The notes under the pieces are model-generated. The model was not told the DNA's origin, made no database searches, and saw only the letters and a program-made list of their open reading frames with translations. A program made the position numbers and the translations under genes. This document shows positions 41,576 through 52,270 of a stretch of DNA of 64,000 nt, in pieces. The stretch comes from Kangiella sp. (GTDB taxonomy: Bacteria > Pseudomonadota > Gammaproteobacteria > Enterobacterales > Kangiellaceae), in NCBI GenBank assembly GCA_028284185.1, contig JANQSG010000004.1, positions 35,248 to 99,247 of the forward strand. The letters run 5' to 3'. How positions within the stretch are numbered: position 1 is the stretch's first letter; each line of letters starts with the position of its first letter.

Positions 41576-42922
41576 TCATAGATCACGACTTAATAAAACG
41601 TGTAGTAAATTATCCTGAAAATTTATATTGGACGTTAGTTGATTGTGTTCTTCACACAGGAAAAATGAATAATCTAAAGGGAAAAAACTATACTTGTGGC
41701 GAGGTACTGCGGGATCGAGTGAGTGTCTTGCTAAAAGTGATGCTTTAGTCACAGTACCGTCACCAGGTTCTAACATGGCTCGCTCATAATGAATATTAGC
41801 CATTTTGGTCTTTATGCTTTCTGGGCTCATGCGCAGTATCGATTTGCCTTTAACCTCCTCAACTAATACTCTAGCTGGAGTTAAATGGCAATCACCGCCA
41901 AAAGCGATCAATTTAGTTTCTGTCTTAGGGTAAGGAACTGTTAGTGACCAAACAAAACGCCTGGCTCTTTCAAGGTGTTTTTCGAAGAAACGTTGTAGTA
42001 ACTGATAATAGTCAGCTCCTTTTCGTTTGATAATTCGATCTTTGATATCGGGGTTAAATATTGACCATTGAAACTGTTGCCACAGCTTCACGTCAAATTG
42101 ATCGCGTTTTAAAGGCTCACCATTTTCATTAATGACCCATTGGTTGAGAGCGTGTGGAAAGAGTTGGTACATGGATGGCATAGTGGCCAGGGTTTCAGGT
42201 TCAATTTTATTAAAGAGCAGGGGTAAACCATCAATCATGGTATTGATGGCGCTGATCGAACCAAAATTTGGTGTACCAAGTAAGATTACTCGCCGCAAAT
42301 TTTTAGCCCCGGAAAGATTCACTTTAAGTTCATTGTCATTTAAAACATCTTCAGTACCATAGCGTAAATAATAGCGACTAATTAACCCGCCCATGCTATG
42401 AGCAATAATATCGACTTTTAGATTCGGATCCTGGTAATCCTGCTTGATTTGTTGAATTAATGCATCCAGCTTTCTGACCGTTTTTACGTTATCCTGGCGC
42501 CAGTCATAAGCAAATAAATAATAATGCCGTTTATTGTTCTGTGGCACACCTGCTTGTGCTTTTTTAAAATTGGCGACACCTTCTAAAATATCAATCAAGT
42601 TTTGGTAAAAATCTCGGCCAGCTACTCGATCAGTAATTGAATAAGCGCTTTGTTGATTGGTAATGGCATTTAAGGTATTGGTATCGATTTTAGTAGCTAA
42701 TTCTTGGTAATTATGTGTAAGCAGTTGCCAATATCCTCTTGGCCAAATTTCTTGTTGATCATCTAAGTTCTTAAGTTTGCTTCCGGTAATTCCAGGTATG
42801 AAAATGATCGGTGGTTGATCCTGATATTCAATACTGGAACTATGCAATCGCTTTAGATCGGGCTTGTAACCAGTGTTACAAGCCGTTAGTAAGGTAACTA
42901 GAAAGATCGAAAGTAAGCGCAT
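41576..42922 (-). CDS. LCAT-like alpha/beta-hydrolase lipoprotein (putative acyltransferase/phospholipase)
   Basis: Lipobox LLTACNT; PPIIFIPGITGSKLKN, IAHSMGGLISRYYLRYG. Confidence 0.75.
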   Translation of the reverse strand: MRLLSIFLVTLLTACNTGYKPDLKRLHSSSIEYQDQPPIIFIPGITGSKLKNLDDQQEIWPRGYWQLLTHNYQELATKIDTNTLNAITNQQSAYSITDRVAGRDFYQNLIDILEGVANFKKAQAGVPQNNKRHYYLFAYDWRQDNVKTVRKLDALIQQIKQDYQDPNLKVDIIAHSMGGLISRYYLRYGTEDVLNDNELKVNLSGAKNLRRVILLGTPNFGSISAINTMIDGLPLLFNKIEPETLATMPSMYQLFPHALNQWVINENGEPLKRDQFDVKLWQQFQWSIFNPDIKDRIIKRKGADYYQLLQRFFEKHLERARRFVWSLTVPYPKTETKLIAFGGDCHLTPARVLVEEVKGKSILRMSPESIKTKMANIHYERAMLEPGDGTVTKASLLARHSLDPAVPRHKYSFFPLDYSFFLCEEHNQLTSNINFQDNLLHVLLSRDL

Positions 42923-42927
42923 TCAGG

Positions 42928-44358
42928 CTAGCGATTAAAATGATCGACTATGACTTGAGTCACGCAAGTGGTGAGTTTCTTGGCAAAAGGAATATGCAAA
43001 AACTCATTGGGACCATGTGCATTGGAGTTTGGCCCTAAAACTCCGGTGATCATAAATTGTGCTTTAGGGAATTTCTCACCCAACATTGCCATAAAAGGAA
43101 TAGTACCACCTTCACCCATATACATGGCAGGCTTGTTATAAACTGCTTGAGAACCTTTTTCTAAGGATTTTGCCAGCCAGCTTTCAACATCCGGCGCATT
43201 CCAGCCATCGGCAGCTTGATCGGAATCAAAGCTTATAGTGGCATTAGCAGGGGGATTTTCTAATAACAGACTTTCCAATGCTTCAGTTGCTTTTTCACTG
43301 TCCGCTGTTGGCGGCAAGCGCAGGGACAACTTGATGGAGGTGGTTGGCCTTAGTACATTTCCGGCATTTTCAATTTCCGGCATACCGGCGATACCTGTAT
43401 AAGATAAGGCTGGGCGCCAGTTTCGGTTCAATAGCTGTTCAAAATTATTTTCACCCATTGGTTCTGTTTCGCCAGCCCAGGGATAAGGGGAGGTTACTTC
43501 GCTACCTAAGACCTTGGCTACTTCTAAAGTTTGCTCAAGTCGTTGTTGAGGAATATCAGCGTAAAATTCTTTTGGTAACAGGCGTCCTGATTTTTCATCT
43601 TCCAGGCGGCTTAACAGTTGGCGAATCACTCGAAATGAAGAGGGCACGACACCACTGCCATAACCTGAGTGAATCCCTTCTTTGAGTACGTCAACTTTAA
43701 GAGTGCCGCTGGTCATGCCGCGTAAACTCATGGTGCACCAAAGCTGTTCATAGTTACCTGCACCTGAGTCTAAACAAATCACTAAAGAAGGCTCGCCAAT
43801 ACGATCGCGTAATTTATCAATATAGTAAGGCAGATCATAACTGCCGGATTCTTCGCAAGCTTCGATTAAAATAACGGTTCTGGCATGGGGTAATTGTTGA
43901 CGCTTTAGGGCCATTAAAGCGGTCAGTGAAGCATAAGCGGAATAACCATCATCGGCGCCACCACGGCCATATAACTTATCGTCTTTAATGACTGGAATCC
44001 AGGGGCCTAAACCTTCACTCCAACCTACCATTTCGGGCTGCTTGTCCATATGACCATACATCAGGATAGTATCGTCATCAGGATTGTTGGAGCCATCACT
44101 GGCAGGAATTTCCATAAAGATTACTGGCGTACGGCCTTCAATGCGCACGATTTCAAGGGTTTTGCCAGTAATTTCCTGTGCATCACACCAGGCCGCAATT
44201 TGCTGGATGGCTTGTTCCATATAGCCATGTTTATCCCAGTCCGGATCAAAGTGTGGTGATTTACAGGGAATTTTAATGTATTCGACCAATTCGGGAACGA
44301 TTTCCTGATCCCATTTTTGGTCAATAAAGGCTTGGGCTTTGGCATAATCGAGTGACAT
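42928..44358 (-). CDS. M20/M28 family metallopeptidase (dipeptidase-like)
   Basis: MYGHMDKQPEM, YGRGGADDGYSAYASLTALMAL, EACEESGSYDLPYY, YMGEGGTIPFM. Confidence 0.9.
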   Translation of the reverse strand: MSLDYAKAQAFIDQKWDQEIVPELVEYIKIPCKSPHFDPDWDKHGYMEQAIQQIAAWCDAQEITGKTLEIVRIEGRTPVIFMEIPASDGSNNPDDDTILMYGHMDKQPEMVGWSEGLGPWIPVIKDDKLYGRGGADDGYSAYASLTALMALKRQQLPHARTVILIEACEESGSYDLPYYIDKLRDRIGEPSLVICLDSGAGNYEQLWCTMSLRGMTSGTLKVDVLKEGIHSGYGSGVVPSSFRVIRQLLSRLEDEKSGRLLPKEFYADIPQQRLEQTLEVAKVLGSEVTSPYPWAGETEPMGENNFEQLLNRNWRPALSYTGIAGMPEIENAGNVLRPTTSIKLSLRLPPTADSEKATEALESLLLENPPANATISFDSDQAADGWNAPDVESWLAKSLEKGSQAVYNKPAMYMGEGGTIPFMAMLGEKFPKAQFMITGVLGPNSNAHGPNEFLHIPFAKKLTTCVTQVIVDHFNR

Positions 44359-44473
44359 ACTTTGTCCTGCTTTGTGATTTAAGGGCTTCATTCTAACGAA
44401 TTTTTCAGTAAACTGTAATCCAACTTTACCTATAGCGTCCAATAGCGGCTAGCTATTTTATAAGGAGTAATTT

Positions 44474-45373
44474 ATGCGTATTAAAACAATTGCCACATTA
44501 ACCATGGCTGCGACTTTAGGGTTAGCCACCAGTACAAATCTTTATGCTCATGCTGAGCAGCGACAGGAAGTGGAAATTAAAACCCAGAAATTAACTGATG
44601 GCATTTATGTATTGTTTGGGCGTGGCGGTAATATTGGTTTATCGGTTGGTGAAGACGGCGCCTATATTATCGATGATCAATTTGCACCTTTGAGTGACAA
44701 GATTAATCAAGCCATTGATGCTATTACTGATGCGCCAGTTAAATTTGTAGTCAATACCCATTGGCATGGTGATCATACCGGAGGTAATGAAAATTTTGGG
44801 AAACAAGGTTCTACCATCGTTGCCCATGATAATGTTCACAAACGCATGAGTAGCAAACAAAATCTTTTTGGTCGAGAAATTAATCCAGCCCCTAAAATTG
44901 CCCAGCCGAGTGTGACTTATCACAAAGAAATGAGCTTGAAACTAAACAGTGACAAGATGCGAATAGTACACGTGGCCAATGCTCATACTGATGGAGACTC
45001 TATTGTGTTTTTTGAACAGGATAATGTGCTGCATATGGGCGATTGTTATTTTAATATCGGTTATCCATTTGTAGATACCAGTTCCGGCGGCAGCATTGAT
45101 GGTTATATTAATGCGCTGGAAACTGGCCTCACTTTAGCTAATGACGAAACGCAAATTATTCCTGGTCATGGCCCTATGGCTTCGAAAAAAGATATGGCAG
45201 CTTACGTTAAAATGTTAACGGAAATTCGTAATAATGTTGCCAAATTAAAGCAGCAAGGCAAAAGTTTGCAAGAAACCATAGCCGCAAAACCCAGTGAAAA
45301 GTTTGATGAAAAAAATGGTAAAGCTTTTATCAAGCCCGAGCAGATTGTAACGGCGATTTATAATAGTCTTTGA
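44474..45373 (+). CDS. Periplasmic MBL-fold metallo-hydrolase
   Basis: Signal peptide; NTHWHGDHTGGNENFGKQG, HTDGDSIVFF, IIPGHGP. Confidence 0.88.
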   Translation: MRIKTIATLTMAATLGLATSTNLYAHAEQRQEVEIKTQKLTDGIYVLFGRGGNIGLSVGEDGAYIIDDQFAPLSDKINQAIDAITDAPVKFVVNTHWHGDHTGGNENFGKQGSTIVAHDNVHKRMSSKQNLFGREINPAPKIAQPSVTYHKEMSLKLNSDKMRIVHVANAHTDGDSIVFFEQDNVLHMGDCYFNIGYPFVDTSSGGSIDGYINALETGLTLANDETQIIPGHGPMASKKDMAAYVKMLTEIRNNVAKLKQQGKSLQETIAAKPSEKFDEKNGKAFIKPEQIVTAIYNSL

Positions 45374-45377
45374 ATTG

Positions 45378-46070
45378 CTATTTGACAGTAAAATTTAAAT
45401 TAAGGTCAAGCTGTATTGTGTTTAAAGTCGCTTTAACGGTTTGGCCTTTTTTAATTTCACTAACACCACTTGGCGTTCCACTAAAAATCAAATCACCAGC
45501 TTTTAATTCAATATGTTTTGAGAGCGCTACAATAATTTCAGCAATAGACCAAATCATTTGTTTGATTTGCCCTTGTTGTTTTAAATTGCCATTGACCATT
45601 AGTTGAAGTTGCGTTTCTTCAATATTATTTACCTGGCTTTTTGGAATGATTGAACTAATTGGTGCTGATTGATCAAAACCTTTGGCTAAATCCCAGGGAC
45701 GAGCTTGTTTTTTATAGTCGTTTTGTAAATCACGTTTAGTCAAATCAATACCCAAAGCATAGCCATAGATCATTTGCTCCGCTTGTTCCATATCAACTTC
45801 AAACCCCGATTTTTCAATGGCAATAACCAGCTCCACTTCGTGATGTAGTTCACTGGTCATTGCGGGATAATCAATAGTTTCGGGGTTAATGACTAAAGCA
45901 TCGGTTGGTTTTGAAAAGAAAAAAGGCGCTTTGAGTTTGGAGTGCCCCATTTCCATCGCATGTTCGGCATAGTTCCGACCCACACAATAGATCCTTCTCA
46001 CCGGAAATGTTTGCCCCGAACCAAAGATGGGGATGCTGATGATAGGCTGTGGGGCAAATAAATAATTCAT
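45378..46070 (-). CDS. Fumarylacetoacetate hydrolase family protein
   Basis: YCVGRNYAEHAMEMG, PFFFSKPTDAL, ELHHEVELVIAI, GDLIFSGTPSGVSEIKKGQ. Confidence 0.9.
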   Translation of the reverse strand: MNYLFAPQPIISIPIFGSGQTFPVRRIYCVGRNYAEHAMEMGHSKLKAPFFFSKPTDALVINPETIDYPAMTSELHHEVELVIAIEKSGFEVDMEQAEQMIYGYALGIDLTKRDLQNDYKKQARPWDLAKGFDQSAPISSIIPKSQVNNIEETQLQLMVNGNLKQQGQIKQMIWSIAEIIVALSKHIELKAGDLIFSGTPSGVSEIKKGQTVKATLNTIQLDLNLNFTVK

Positions 46071-46168
46071 TGGAATTAGCTCATTAAAATAGTGGGCTTG
46101 CTAGTGAGGATGCTGGTTTAGGAGTACAATAAAGGCATTTATTATATTACTCAAGATAGAATTTTATA

Positions 46169-46645
46169 ATGGCCCAATCTTTTATTAAACAGCTTGCTGT
46201 TATCTTAACTGTAACAATTATTTTCTTATTGAGCGCTTGTGGTTCTGAGCAAAAATCTCAAAAAAATGCGACAAAGGTTAAAACAGAAATCGAAATTATT
46301 GATCCCTGGATCCGGATGATGCCTGCTAATATTCAAAATACAGCAGCTTTTATGACTATTCACAATAATACTGATAAACCATTGATTTTAAAAGATGTGA
46401 GCCTGGATTGGGCCAATATGGCGATGATCCATCAATCGAAAGTGGTGGATGGCATGGCAACCATGCAACATCAGGATCAGTTGCAAATTGTGGATAGACT
46501 TGAATTTAAGCCCGGTGGCTTACATATTATGATAATGGGTTTAAAACAGCCGCTCGATCCTGATAAGCAGTATAATATTCTTTTACATTTTGCTGATCGG
46601 GAGCCACTTGCAGTTGTATTTAAAGTGGGCCAAGCTAGTAAATAG
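46169..46645 (+). CDS. Copper chaperone PCu(A)C
   Basis: DPWIRMMPANIQNTAAFMTIHNNTDKPL, HQSKVVDGMATMQHQDQLQI...GGLHIMIMGLKQPL (Met/His Cu motif). Confidence 0.88.
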   Translation: MAQSFIKQLAVILTVTIIFLLSACGSEQKSQKNATKVKTEIEIIDPWIRMMPANIQNTAAFMTIHNNTDKPLILKDVSLDWANMAMIHQSKVVDGMATMQHQDQLQIVDRLEFKPGGLHIMIMGLKQPLDPDKQYNILLHFADREPLAVVFKVGQASK

Positions 46646-46672
46646 TATTTTTGATTGCTTAAAGAAGGATTC

Positions 46673-47671
46673 ATGGAAACAACCATACCGAAAAAAAGAA
46701 AAAAACTCAGTGCTATTCTGGTCACTTTATTGTTGCTACTGATCCTTATGATCATTCTGGCTTTTGTTTGGAGTAGTGAGCCTGAACCAATTGATCCGAT
46801 TACTGTGCGTCAATCTTATCCTGCCGGAGAACCGCCAATTGGTTACTTAACGGTTGAAACTACCGCTAGAGTAGCTGAAAGTTTACTGGATAAAAGTGGC
46901 GGTTTTTTAAGTAATGACATTATGCCACCCAGTGTTTTTATGGATAATATGCCGTCTTACGAATTTGGCGCTTTAGTACAAATTCGCGATATGGTAACGG
47001 TATTGCGTGATGATATTAGTCGCGCTCAATCCCAATCAACTGAAAATTTGTCCTTAAGAAATTCTTTAGAGCGTTTTAATATTGCCCACACCAAATGGTT
47101 ATTGCCACGCGCCGAAGGTGAATACCGTAAAGGCATTAAACATTTACGTGAATACCGTGATGCTTTAACCGATAGCCATATTACCAATACCCAATTCTAT
47201 GCACGTGCAGATAATCTGCGTTCCTGGCTATATTTTGTGAGTAAGCGTTTGGGCAGTTTATCGCAGCGTTTAAGTGCCAGTGTGGGGCGTACCCGAATTA
47301 ATACAGATTTAGCGGGTGATAAGTCCGCACAACAATCGACTAATACTAGCCAGTTGGTGGAAGTGAAAACCCCCTGGTTAGAAATTGATGATATTTTCTG
47401 GGAAGCACGTGGCTCGACCTGGGCTATCGTACAGATGATGAAGGCAGTGGAGCAGGATTTTGAGTCTGTGATTAAGGATAAAAACGCACAAGCCAGCTTC
47501 CGCCAAATTATTTTAGAGTTGGAAGCCACGCAAGATCCCATGTGGAGCCCTATGGTGGTGAATGGCCGCGAATTTGGATTTTTAGCCAATCATTCGCTGG
47601 TGATGTCTTCTTATATATCAAGGGCAAATGCTGCCATTATTGATTTAGTTGAACTGCTAAAAAGAGGTTAA
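46673..47671 (+). CDS. DUF2333 family protein
   Basis: N-terminal TM; YPAGEPPIGYLTVETTARVAESLLDKSGGFLSNDIMPPSVFMDNMPSYEFGAL. Confidence 0.8.
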   Translation: METTIPKKRKKLSAILVTLLLLLILMIILAFVWSSEPEPIDPITVRQSYPAGEPPIGYLTVETTARVAESLLDKSGGFLSNDIMPPSVFMDNMPSYEFGALVQIRDMVTVLRDDISRAQSQSTENLSLRNSLERFNIAHTKWLLPRAEGEYRKGIKHLREYRDALTDSHITNTQFYARADNLRSWLYFVSKRLGSLSQRLSASVGRTRINTDLAGDKSAQQSTNTSQLVEVKTPWLEIDDIFWEARGSTWAIVQMMKAVEQDFESVIKDKNAQASFRQIILELEATQDPMWSPMVVNGREFGFLANHSLVMSSYISRANAAIIDLVELLKRG

Positions 47672-47843
47672 GTCTTAGCTTAGTATCGCTGTCATCCTCG
47701 TCTTCCTCTAAAGAGATTTCCTTTGGTCATGTGGGGATGACATGAGAAGTCCAGTGACCCCCTTGCCAAATTCAGTTTTTTCTGAACTAAACCTTTTTGC
47801 TAAACTAGGCATCCAATAGGTAAAGACTGAGTAAATTACTGCT

Positions 47844-48404
47844 TTGCAAACCAGTTCGACTTTAGTGGAAGAAATACCGATTGATGATGATTCGGACTTG
47901 GTTCGGGCTGCATCTGATGGCGATATTCAGGCTTTTGAGATGCTTTATCGCAGGTACTATAAGCAGATTTATTTATTATGTTTACGTATGGCTGGGCGTC
48001 AGGCGCTGGCGGAAGAGCATAGCCAGGAAGCTTTTATCAAGGCTTGGCAAGCGCTACCCAGGTTTGAAGGGCGTAGCAAGTTCAGTAGTTGGTTATATCG
48101 AATTGCGGTGAATGTGGTGTTGGGTCATCAGCGTAAATACCAATATGAAGTATTGGCGGATCAGGATTGGCAACAGGCCTTTGAGGATGAGTTTGCCGCT
48201 AGCCATAATTCGCAGCAATTGGATTTAGAAAAAGCCATTGCTACTTTGCCGATGCAGGCCAAAAATGTATTGATTTTGCATGATTTAATGGGCATGACGC
48301 ATCAAGAGGTGGGCCAGTCTCTAAAGATAGCAACCGGAACCTGTAAAGCACATTTAAATCGTGCCAGAAGTCTGGTTCGGGAACAGTTACAAAATGAGTC
48401 GTAA
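47844..48404 (+). CDS. ECF RNA polymerase sigma factor (RpoE-like); TTG start
   Basis: FEMLYRRYYKQIYLLCLRMAGRQALAEEHSQEAFIKAWQALPRFEGRSKFSSWLYRIAVN; region 4 KNVLILHDLMGMTHQEVGQSLKIATGTCKAHLNRAR. Confidence 0.9.
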   Translation: MQTSSTLVEEIPIDDDSDLVRAASDGDIQAFEMLYRRYYKQIYLLCLRMAGRQALAEEHSQEAFIKAWQALPRFEGRSKFSSWLYRIAVNVVLGHQRKYQYEVLADQDWQQAFEDEFAASHNSQQLDLEKAIATLPMQAKNVLILHDLMGMTHQEVGQSLKIATGTCKAHLNRARSLVREQLQNES

Positions 48405-48422
48405 AGAGTAAGATTAAAAGTT

Positions 48423-48929
48423 ATGACAGAGAATGATTTATTAAAACAGCTCGGTGATTTGCCTCGAGAAGTTGAGGCTAAAGATCAGTGGACGCAGATA
48501 AAGACGGCCATAGAATCGCAACCTGTAGAAAAAGAACCTGTTGCAAAAGTAGAAGCAACAAGAGTTAAAACAGAAAAAACCTGGAAAATGCCATTGGCGC
48601 TAGCGGCTTCTTTTTTATTGGTAGCTTTTTTAGCAGTGATGCTACCCAAGCAGACTAATCCAGACACCGCTCTTGAGCTGGCTCAGCAAAAAACCTTACA
48701 GAGCTTACAACAAGCCAATGGCCAGTATTATCAGGCTTTAGGTGATAAAATGCTTGTGGAGTCAGTAGCATTACCCAGCGATTTAAATATGACTTTAAAA
48801 GATTTGCGCCAAGCACAGAAAAGTTATCGTTCAGAGTTAGCGCAGCATCCTGATGATACGGCTTTATTTAAAAAGCTGATAAGAAGCTACCAAACGGAAA
48901 GAAGCTTGTTAAAACAATTATTAAGCTAA
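48423..48929 (+). CDS. Putative anti-sigma factor (single-TM)
   Basis: Immediately follows the ECF sigma gene; cytosolic N-terminus + TM (LALAASFLLVAFLAVML) + short periplasmic helix region. Confidence 0.55.
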   Translation: MTENDLLKQLGDLPREVEAKDQWTQIKTAIESQPVEKEPVAKVEATRVKTEKTWKMPLALAASFLLVAFLAVMLPKQTNPDTALELAQQKTLQSLQQANGQYYQALGDKMLVESVALPSDLNMTLKDLRQAQKSYRSELAQHPDDTALFKKLIRSYQTERSLLKQLLS

Positions 48930-48950
48930 TGGCCGGGCTAAAGACTTTTA

Positions 48951-48977
48951 AAAAAGGCAGCCAATGGCTGCCTTTTT
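48951..48977. terminator. Bidirectional terminator between convergent genes
   Basis: AAAAAGGCAGCCAATGGCTGCCTTTTT. Confidence 0.8.
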
Positions 48978-48999
48978 GTTTGATACAACTAAGGTATTA

Positions 49000-49530
49000 C
49001 TAAGCGTTCTGGTAAGCTTCAATGCTTTCAATAATTTCTTGTTTTGCTGCAGCCGAGCCTTCCCAGCCAGCAATTTTAACCCATTTACCAGGTTCAAGAT
49101 CTTTGTAATGTTCAAAAAAGTGTTCGATCTGGTTGCGTAATAACTCAGGTAACTCTTCAACTTCGTGAATACCTTGATACATGGTACTTAGTTTGCCTGT
49201 AGGAATCGCTACGATTTTAGCATCTTCACCAGACTCGTCAGTCATTTTTAAAACACCAATTGGACGGCAAGGGATCACACAACCTGCAATTAATGGAAAT
49301 GGCGTTGGCACCAATACATCAACCGGATCGCCGTCTTTGGACAAAGTTTTGTTTACATAACCGTAGTTAGTGGGATAGTGCATACAAGTGGCCATAAAGC
49401 GATCGACAAACATGGCCCCGGTTTCTTTGTCCACCTCGTATTTGATAGGATCGCTATGCGCTGGAATTTCAATAATGACGTTGATTTCTTCTGGAGCATC
49501 TTTGCCCGCTGCTACATTGTCCAAGCTCAT
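49000..49530 (-). CDS. ppa: Inorganic diphosphatase (soluble, family I)
   Basis: [53 protein letters not shown]. Confidence 0.97.
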   Translation of the reverse strand: MSLDNVAAGKDAPEEINVIIEIPAHSDPIKYEVDKETGAMFVDRFMATCMHYPTNYGYVNKTLSKDGDPVDVLVPTPFPLIAGCVIPCRPIGVLKMTDESGEDAKIVAIPTGKLSTMYQGIHEVEELPELLRNQIEHFFEHYKDLEPGKWVKIAGWEGSAAAKQEIIESIEAYQNA

Positions 49531-49734
49531 GATTTTACCTAATTGGGATTATCGAATAATTGGCCTAAGCCGTAAAAAGGCGCGCATTATACAATTGTTT
49601 AATTCGAAAAAACACCGTTCAACGACTAATCTTTTTGCATAAAAATTGTACATTGCTGCCAAGTTAGATAGACTAGTTTCGCTTTATAAAAAAATCATTT
49701 AATAATCAAAGAGATAGTGATCAATGGGGATAAT

Positions 49735-51747
49735 ATGAAAGAATCCATGTTAGAAAATCTTGCGCTGCCACCTATTCTGGGTCTGGTAGGTTTAGTCTTT
49801 GCATTCGTTATCTATATATTGGTGAAAAAATACCCTGAAGGGGAAGCCAGTATCAAGAAAATTGCTGATCAAATTCACCTCGGTGCTATGGTATTCATGA
49901 AGCGTGAGTATGTGATGCTGGCTGGCTTTGTGGCAGTATTAGTATTGTTGGCTTGGTGGAAGCTGGGTAGTCAAACCGCTATTGCAGTGATTGCTGGTGC
50001 TTTATCTTCATCCATTGCTGGCTGGCTGGGGATGTATGCAGCAACCAAAGCCAATGTTAGAACTGCAACGGCAGCTCAAAAGGATGGTGCAGCAGCAGCC
50101 TTGTCAGTTGCCTTTTTTGGTGGCTCTATAATGGGTTTGTGTGTTGCAGCTTTAGGGCTTATCGGTTTGGGTGGCTTGTTCTGGTACTTTAATCCTACAA
50201 CCGATTTACATGCGGTTGATGCTTTAGAAGGCTTTGGCATGGGAGCATCCTGTGTAGCATTGTTTTCGCGTGTTGGTGGTGGTATTTACACTAAATCGGC
50301 GGATGTTGGTGCTGATCTAGTAGGTAAAGTTGAAGCGGGTATCCCTGAAGATGATCCGCGTAACCCGGGTGTAATTGCTGATAATGTGGGTGATAACGTG
50401 GGTGACGTGGCTGGTATGGGCTCAGATATTTTTGAGTCTTATTGTGGCTCCATGATTGCTTCGATTGCTATCGCCGCGACTTTAACTCAGCCTGATTTGC
50501 GCTCTTCATTAATGGCTTTTCCGTTATTATTAGCCACTGTCGGCATGATCGCTTCCATGATTATGATCGTAGTAGTGCGTTTCTTTTCAGGCTCAGCTCC
50601 AGCAACTGCCTTAAGAATTGGTACTATGGGTGCTCCGGTACTCTTTATTGCCGCTGCTTATCTTTTAGCTGGGCAAATGAATATACCGACTAATTACTGG
50701 TGGGCTGTGGTGGCCGGTGCTGTTGGTGGCGTTGCTATTGGTTTAATCACAGAATATTACACAGGCTCTACACCCGTTAAGAAAATAGCCAAATCCGGTG
50801 AAACAGGCCCAGCAACGGTCATGATTACTGGTTTGTCTGTGGGTATGCAATCAGTAGTGCTACCAATCCTAGTTTTATGTGGAATTATTTACGTTTCGAC
50901 TGAGTTGGCGGGATTATATGGTGTGGGAATCGCTGCAGTGGGTATGTTATCAACTGTGGGTATTACTATGGCCATTGACGCTTATGGGCCTGTGGCCGAT
51001 AACGCTGGCGGTATTGCTGAAATGGGTGGTATGGGCAAAGAAGTGCGTGAAATCACTGATTCACTCGATGAATTAGGAAATACAACGGCGGCTATTGGTA
51101 AGGGCTTTGCCATTGGTGCGGCGGCACTGGCAGCACTGGCTATTATCGCTGCCTTTATTAAATCGGCTGGAATTGATCCGGCGGATATTAATTTATCCAA
51201 TCCAACAGTATTAGTAGGCATGTTAATTGGTGGTACCATTCCGTTTTTAATTGCCTCGATTACTATGACTGCAGTGGGTGATGCAGCTTTCGATATGATT
51301 AATGAAATTCGCCGTCAATTTAAAGAAATCCCCGGTTTACTGGAAGGTAAAGCTGAGCCGGATACGGCTAAGTGTGTGGACATTGCAACAACTGCTGCTT
51401 TAAAACGTATGTTAATCCCTGGCGTAATTGCAGTTTCAGCACCAGTCGTCGTAGGTTTATCGCCATTAGGCGCAATAGGTTTGGCTGGTATGCTTGCTGG
51501 TGCCTTATTAGGTTGTGTGCTCATGGCCCTGATGATGGCTAATGCTGGCGGTGCCTGGGATAACGCTAAGAAGTATGTGGAGAAAGGGCATTTCGGAGGC
51601 AAAGGTTCTGATACCCATGGCGCTGCGGTAGTGGGTGATACGGTAGGTGATCCTTTTAAAGATACCTCAGGTCCATCCATGAATATTTTGATTAACGTTA
51701 TGGCGATAGTCTCTTTAGTTATTGCGCCACTTCTAAAAATAAGTTAA
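49735..51747 (+). CDS. hppA: Membrane-bound (ion-translocating) pyrophosphatase
   Basis: [93 protein letters not shown]. Confidence 0.97.
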   Translation: MKESMLENLALPPILGLVGLVFAFVIYILVKKYPEGEASIKKIADQIHLGAMVFMKREYVMLAGFVAVLVLLAWWKLGSQTAIAVIAGALSSSIAGWLGMYAATKANVRTATAAQKDGAAAALSVAFFGGSIMGLCVAALGLIGLGGLFWYFNPTTDLHAVDALEGFGMGASCVALFSRVGGGIYTKSADVGADLVGKVEAGIPEDDPRNPGVIADNVGDNVGDVAGMGSDIFESYCGSMIASIAIAATLTQPDLRSSLMAFPLLLATVGMIASMIMIVVVRFFSGSAPATALRIGTMGAPVLFIAAAYLLAGQMNIPTNYWWAVVAGAVGGVAIGLITEYYTGSTPVKKIAKSGETGPATVMITGLSVGMQSVVLPILVLCGIIYVSTELAGLYGVGIAAVGMLSTVGITMAIDAYGPVADNAGGIAEMGGMGKEVREITDSLDELGNTTAAIGKGFAIGAAALAALAIIAAFIKSAGIDPADINLSNPTVLVGMLIGGTIPFLIASITMTAVGDAAFDMINEIRRQFKEIPGLLEGKAEPDTAKCVDIATTAALKRMLIPGVIAVSAPVVVGLSPLGAIGLAGMLAGALLGCVLMALMMANAGGAWDNAKKYVEKGHFGGKGSDTHGAAVVGDTVGDPFKDTSGPSMNILINVMAIVSLVIAPLLKIS

Positions 51748-51762
51748 AAAATTGTAACTGTT

Positions 51763-51792
51763 AAAAGGGTTAGCCTAGCTAGCCCTTTTTTT
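51763..51792 (+). terminator. Terminator after hppA
   Basis: AAAAGGGTTAGCCTAGCTAGCCCTTTTTTTA. Confidence 0.7.
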
Positions 51793-52134
51793 ATCGCCAC
51801 TATGTAGAAAAGTAAAACTTGCAATAGAAAATAGTAGCCAGGTCAGAAAATGCAGAATTTGATGTTCGGTATTCAGTTGATAATGCTGTTTGATGATTTC
51901 TATACTAAAACCAAACATTAATAGCAGGCACATACCAGTAACAGTGGCAATCATAACTCTTAAATAAAGCGTTTTTTGAATAAAGAAAGTTGGCCACATC
52001 ATCATAAGCAGAATAAAGCCAATGGCGCTATCGGTTAGATCGAACACGTCATCAACAGCTGCAACAGAAACTACCCCAGCAATAGCTGCAGCGATAAAAG
52101 AAAAGTCAAAATCAAGAGTTTCATTTTTGTCCAT
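51775..52134 (-). CDS. Hypothetical four-TM membrane protein
   Basis: Several hydrophobic segments; no family recognised. Confidence 0.5.
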   Translation of the reverse strand: MDKNETLDFDFSFIAAAIAGVVSVAAVDDVFDLTDSAIGFILLMMMWPTFFIQKTLYLRVMIATVTGMCLLLMFGFSIEIIKQHYQLNTEHQILHFLTWLLFSIASFTFLHSGDKKRAS

Positions 52135-52270
52135 CAGTATTCCTAGTCATTTATAATTTAATTTATTGAACATTAAGCACACTCTACTGAGCAATAAAAA
52201 TTGAATCAATAATTTTTTAACCCCTTTTATAAGCTCCATCGTTTATAGCATTGAAAGTTGACAAAAAATA

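Noticed and set aside
47197-47589. 130-aa antisense ORF in the DUF2333 gene
   Set aside because: Antisense shadow of a coding frame, no recognisable domain.
51315-51680. 121-aa antisense ORF in hppA
   Set aside because: Shadow ORF with Pro/Ala/Ser-rich low-complexity translation opposite conserved hppA motifs.
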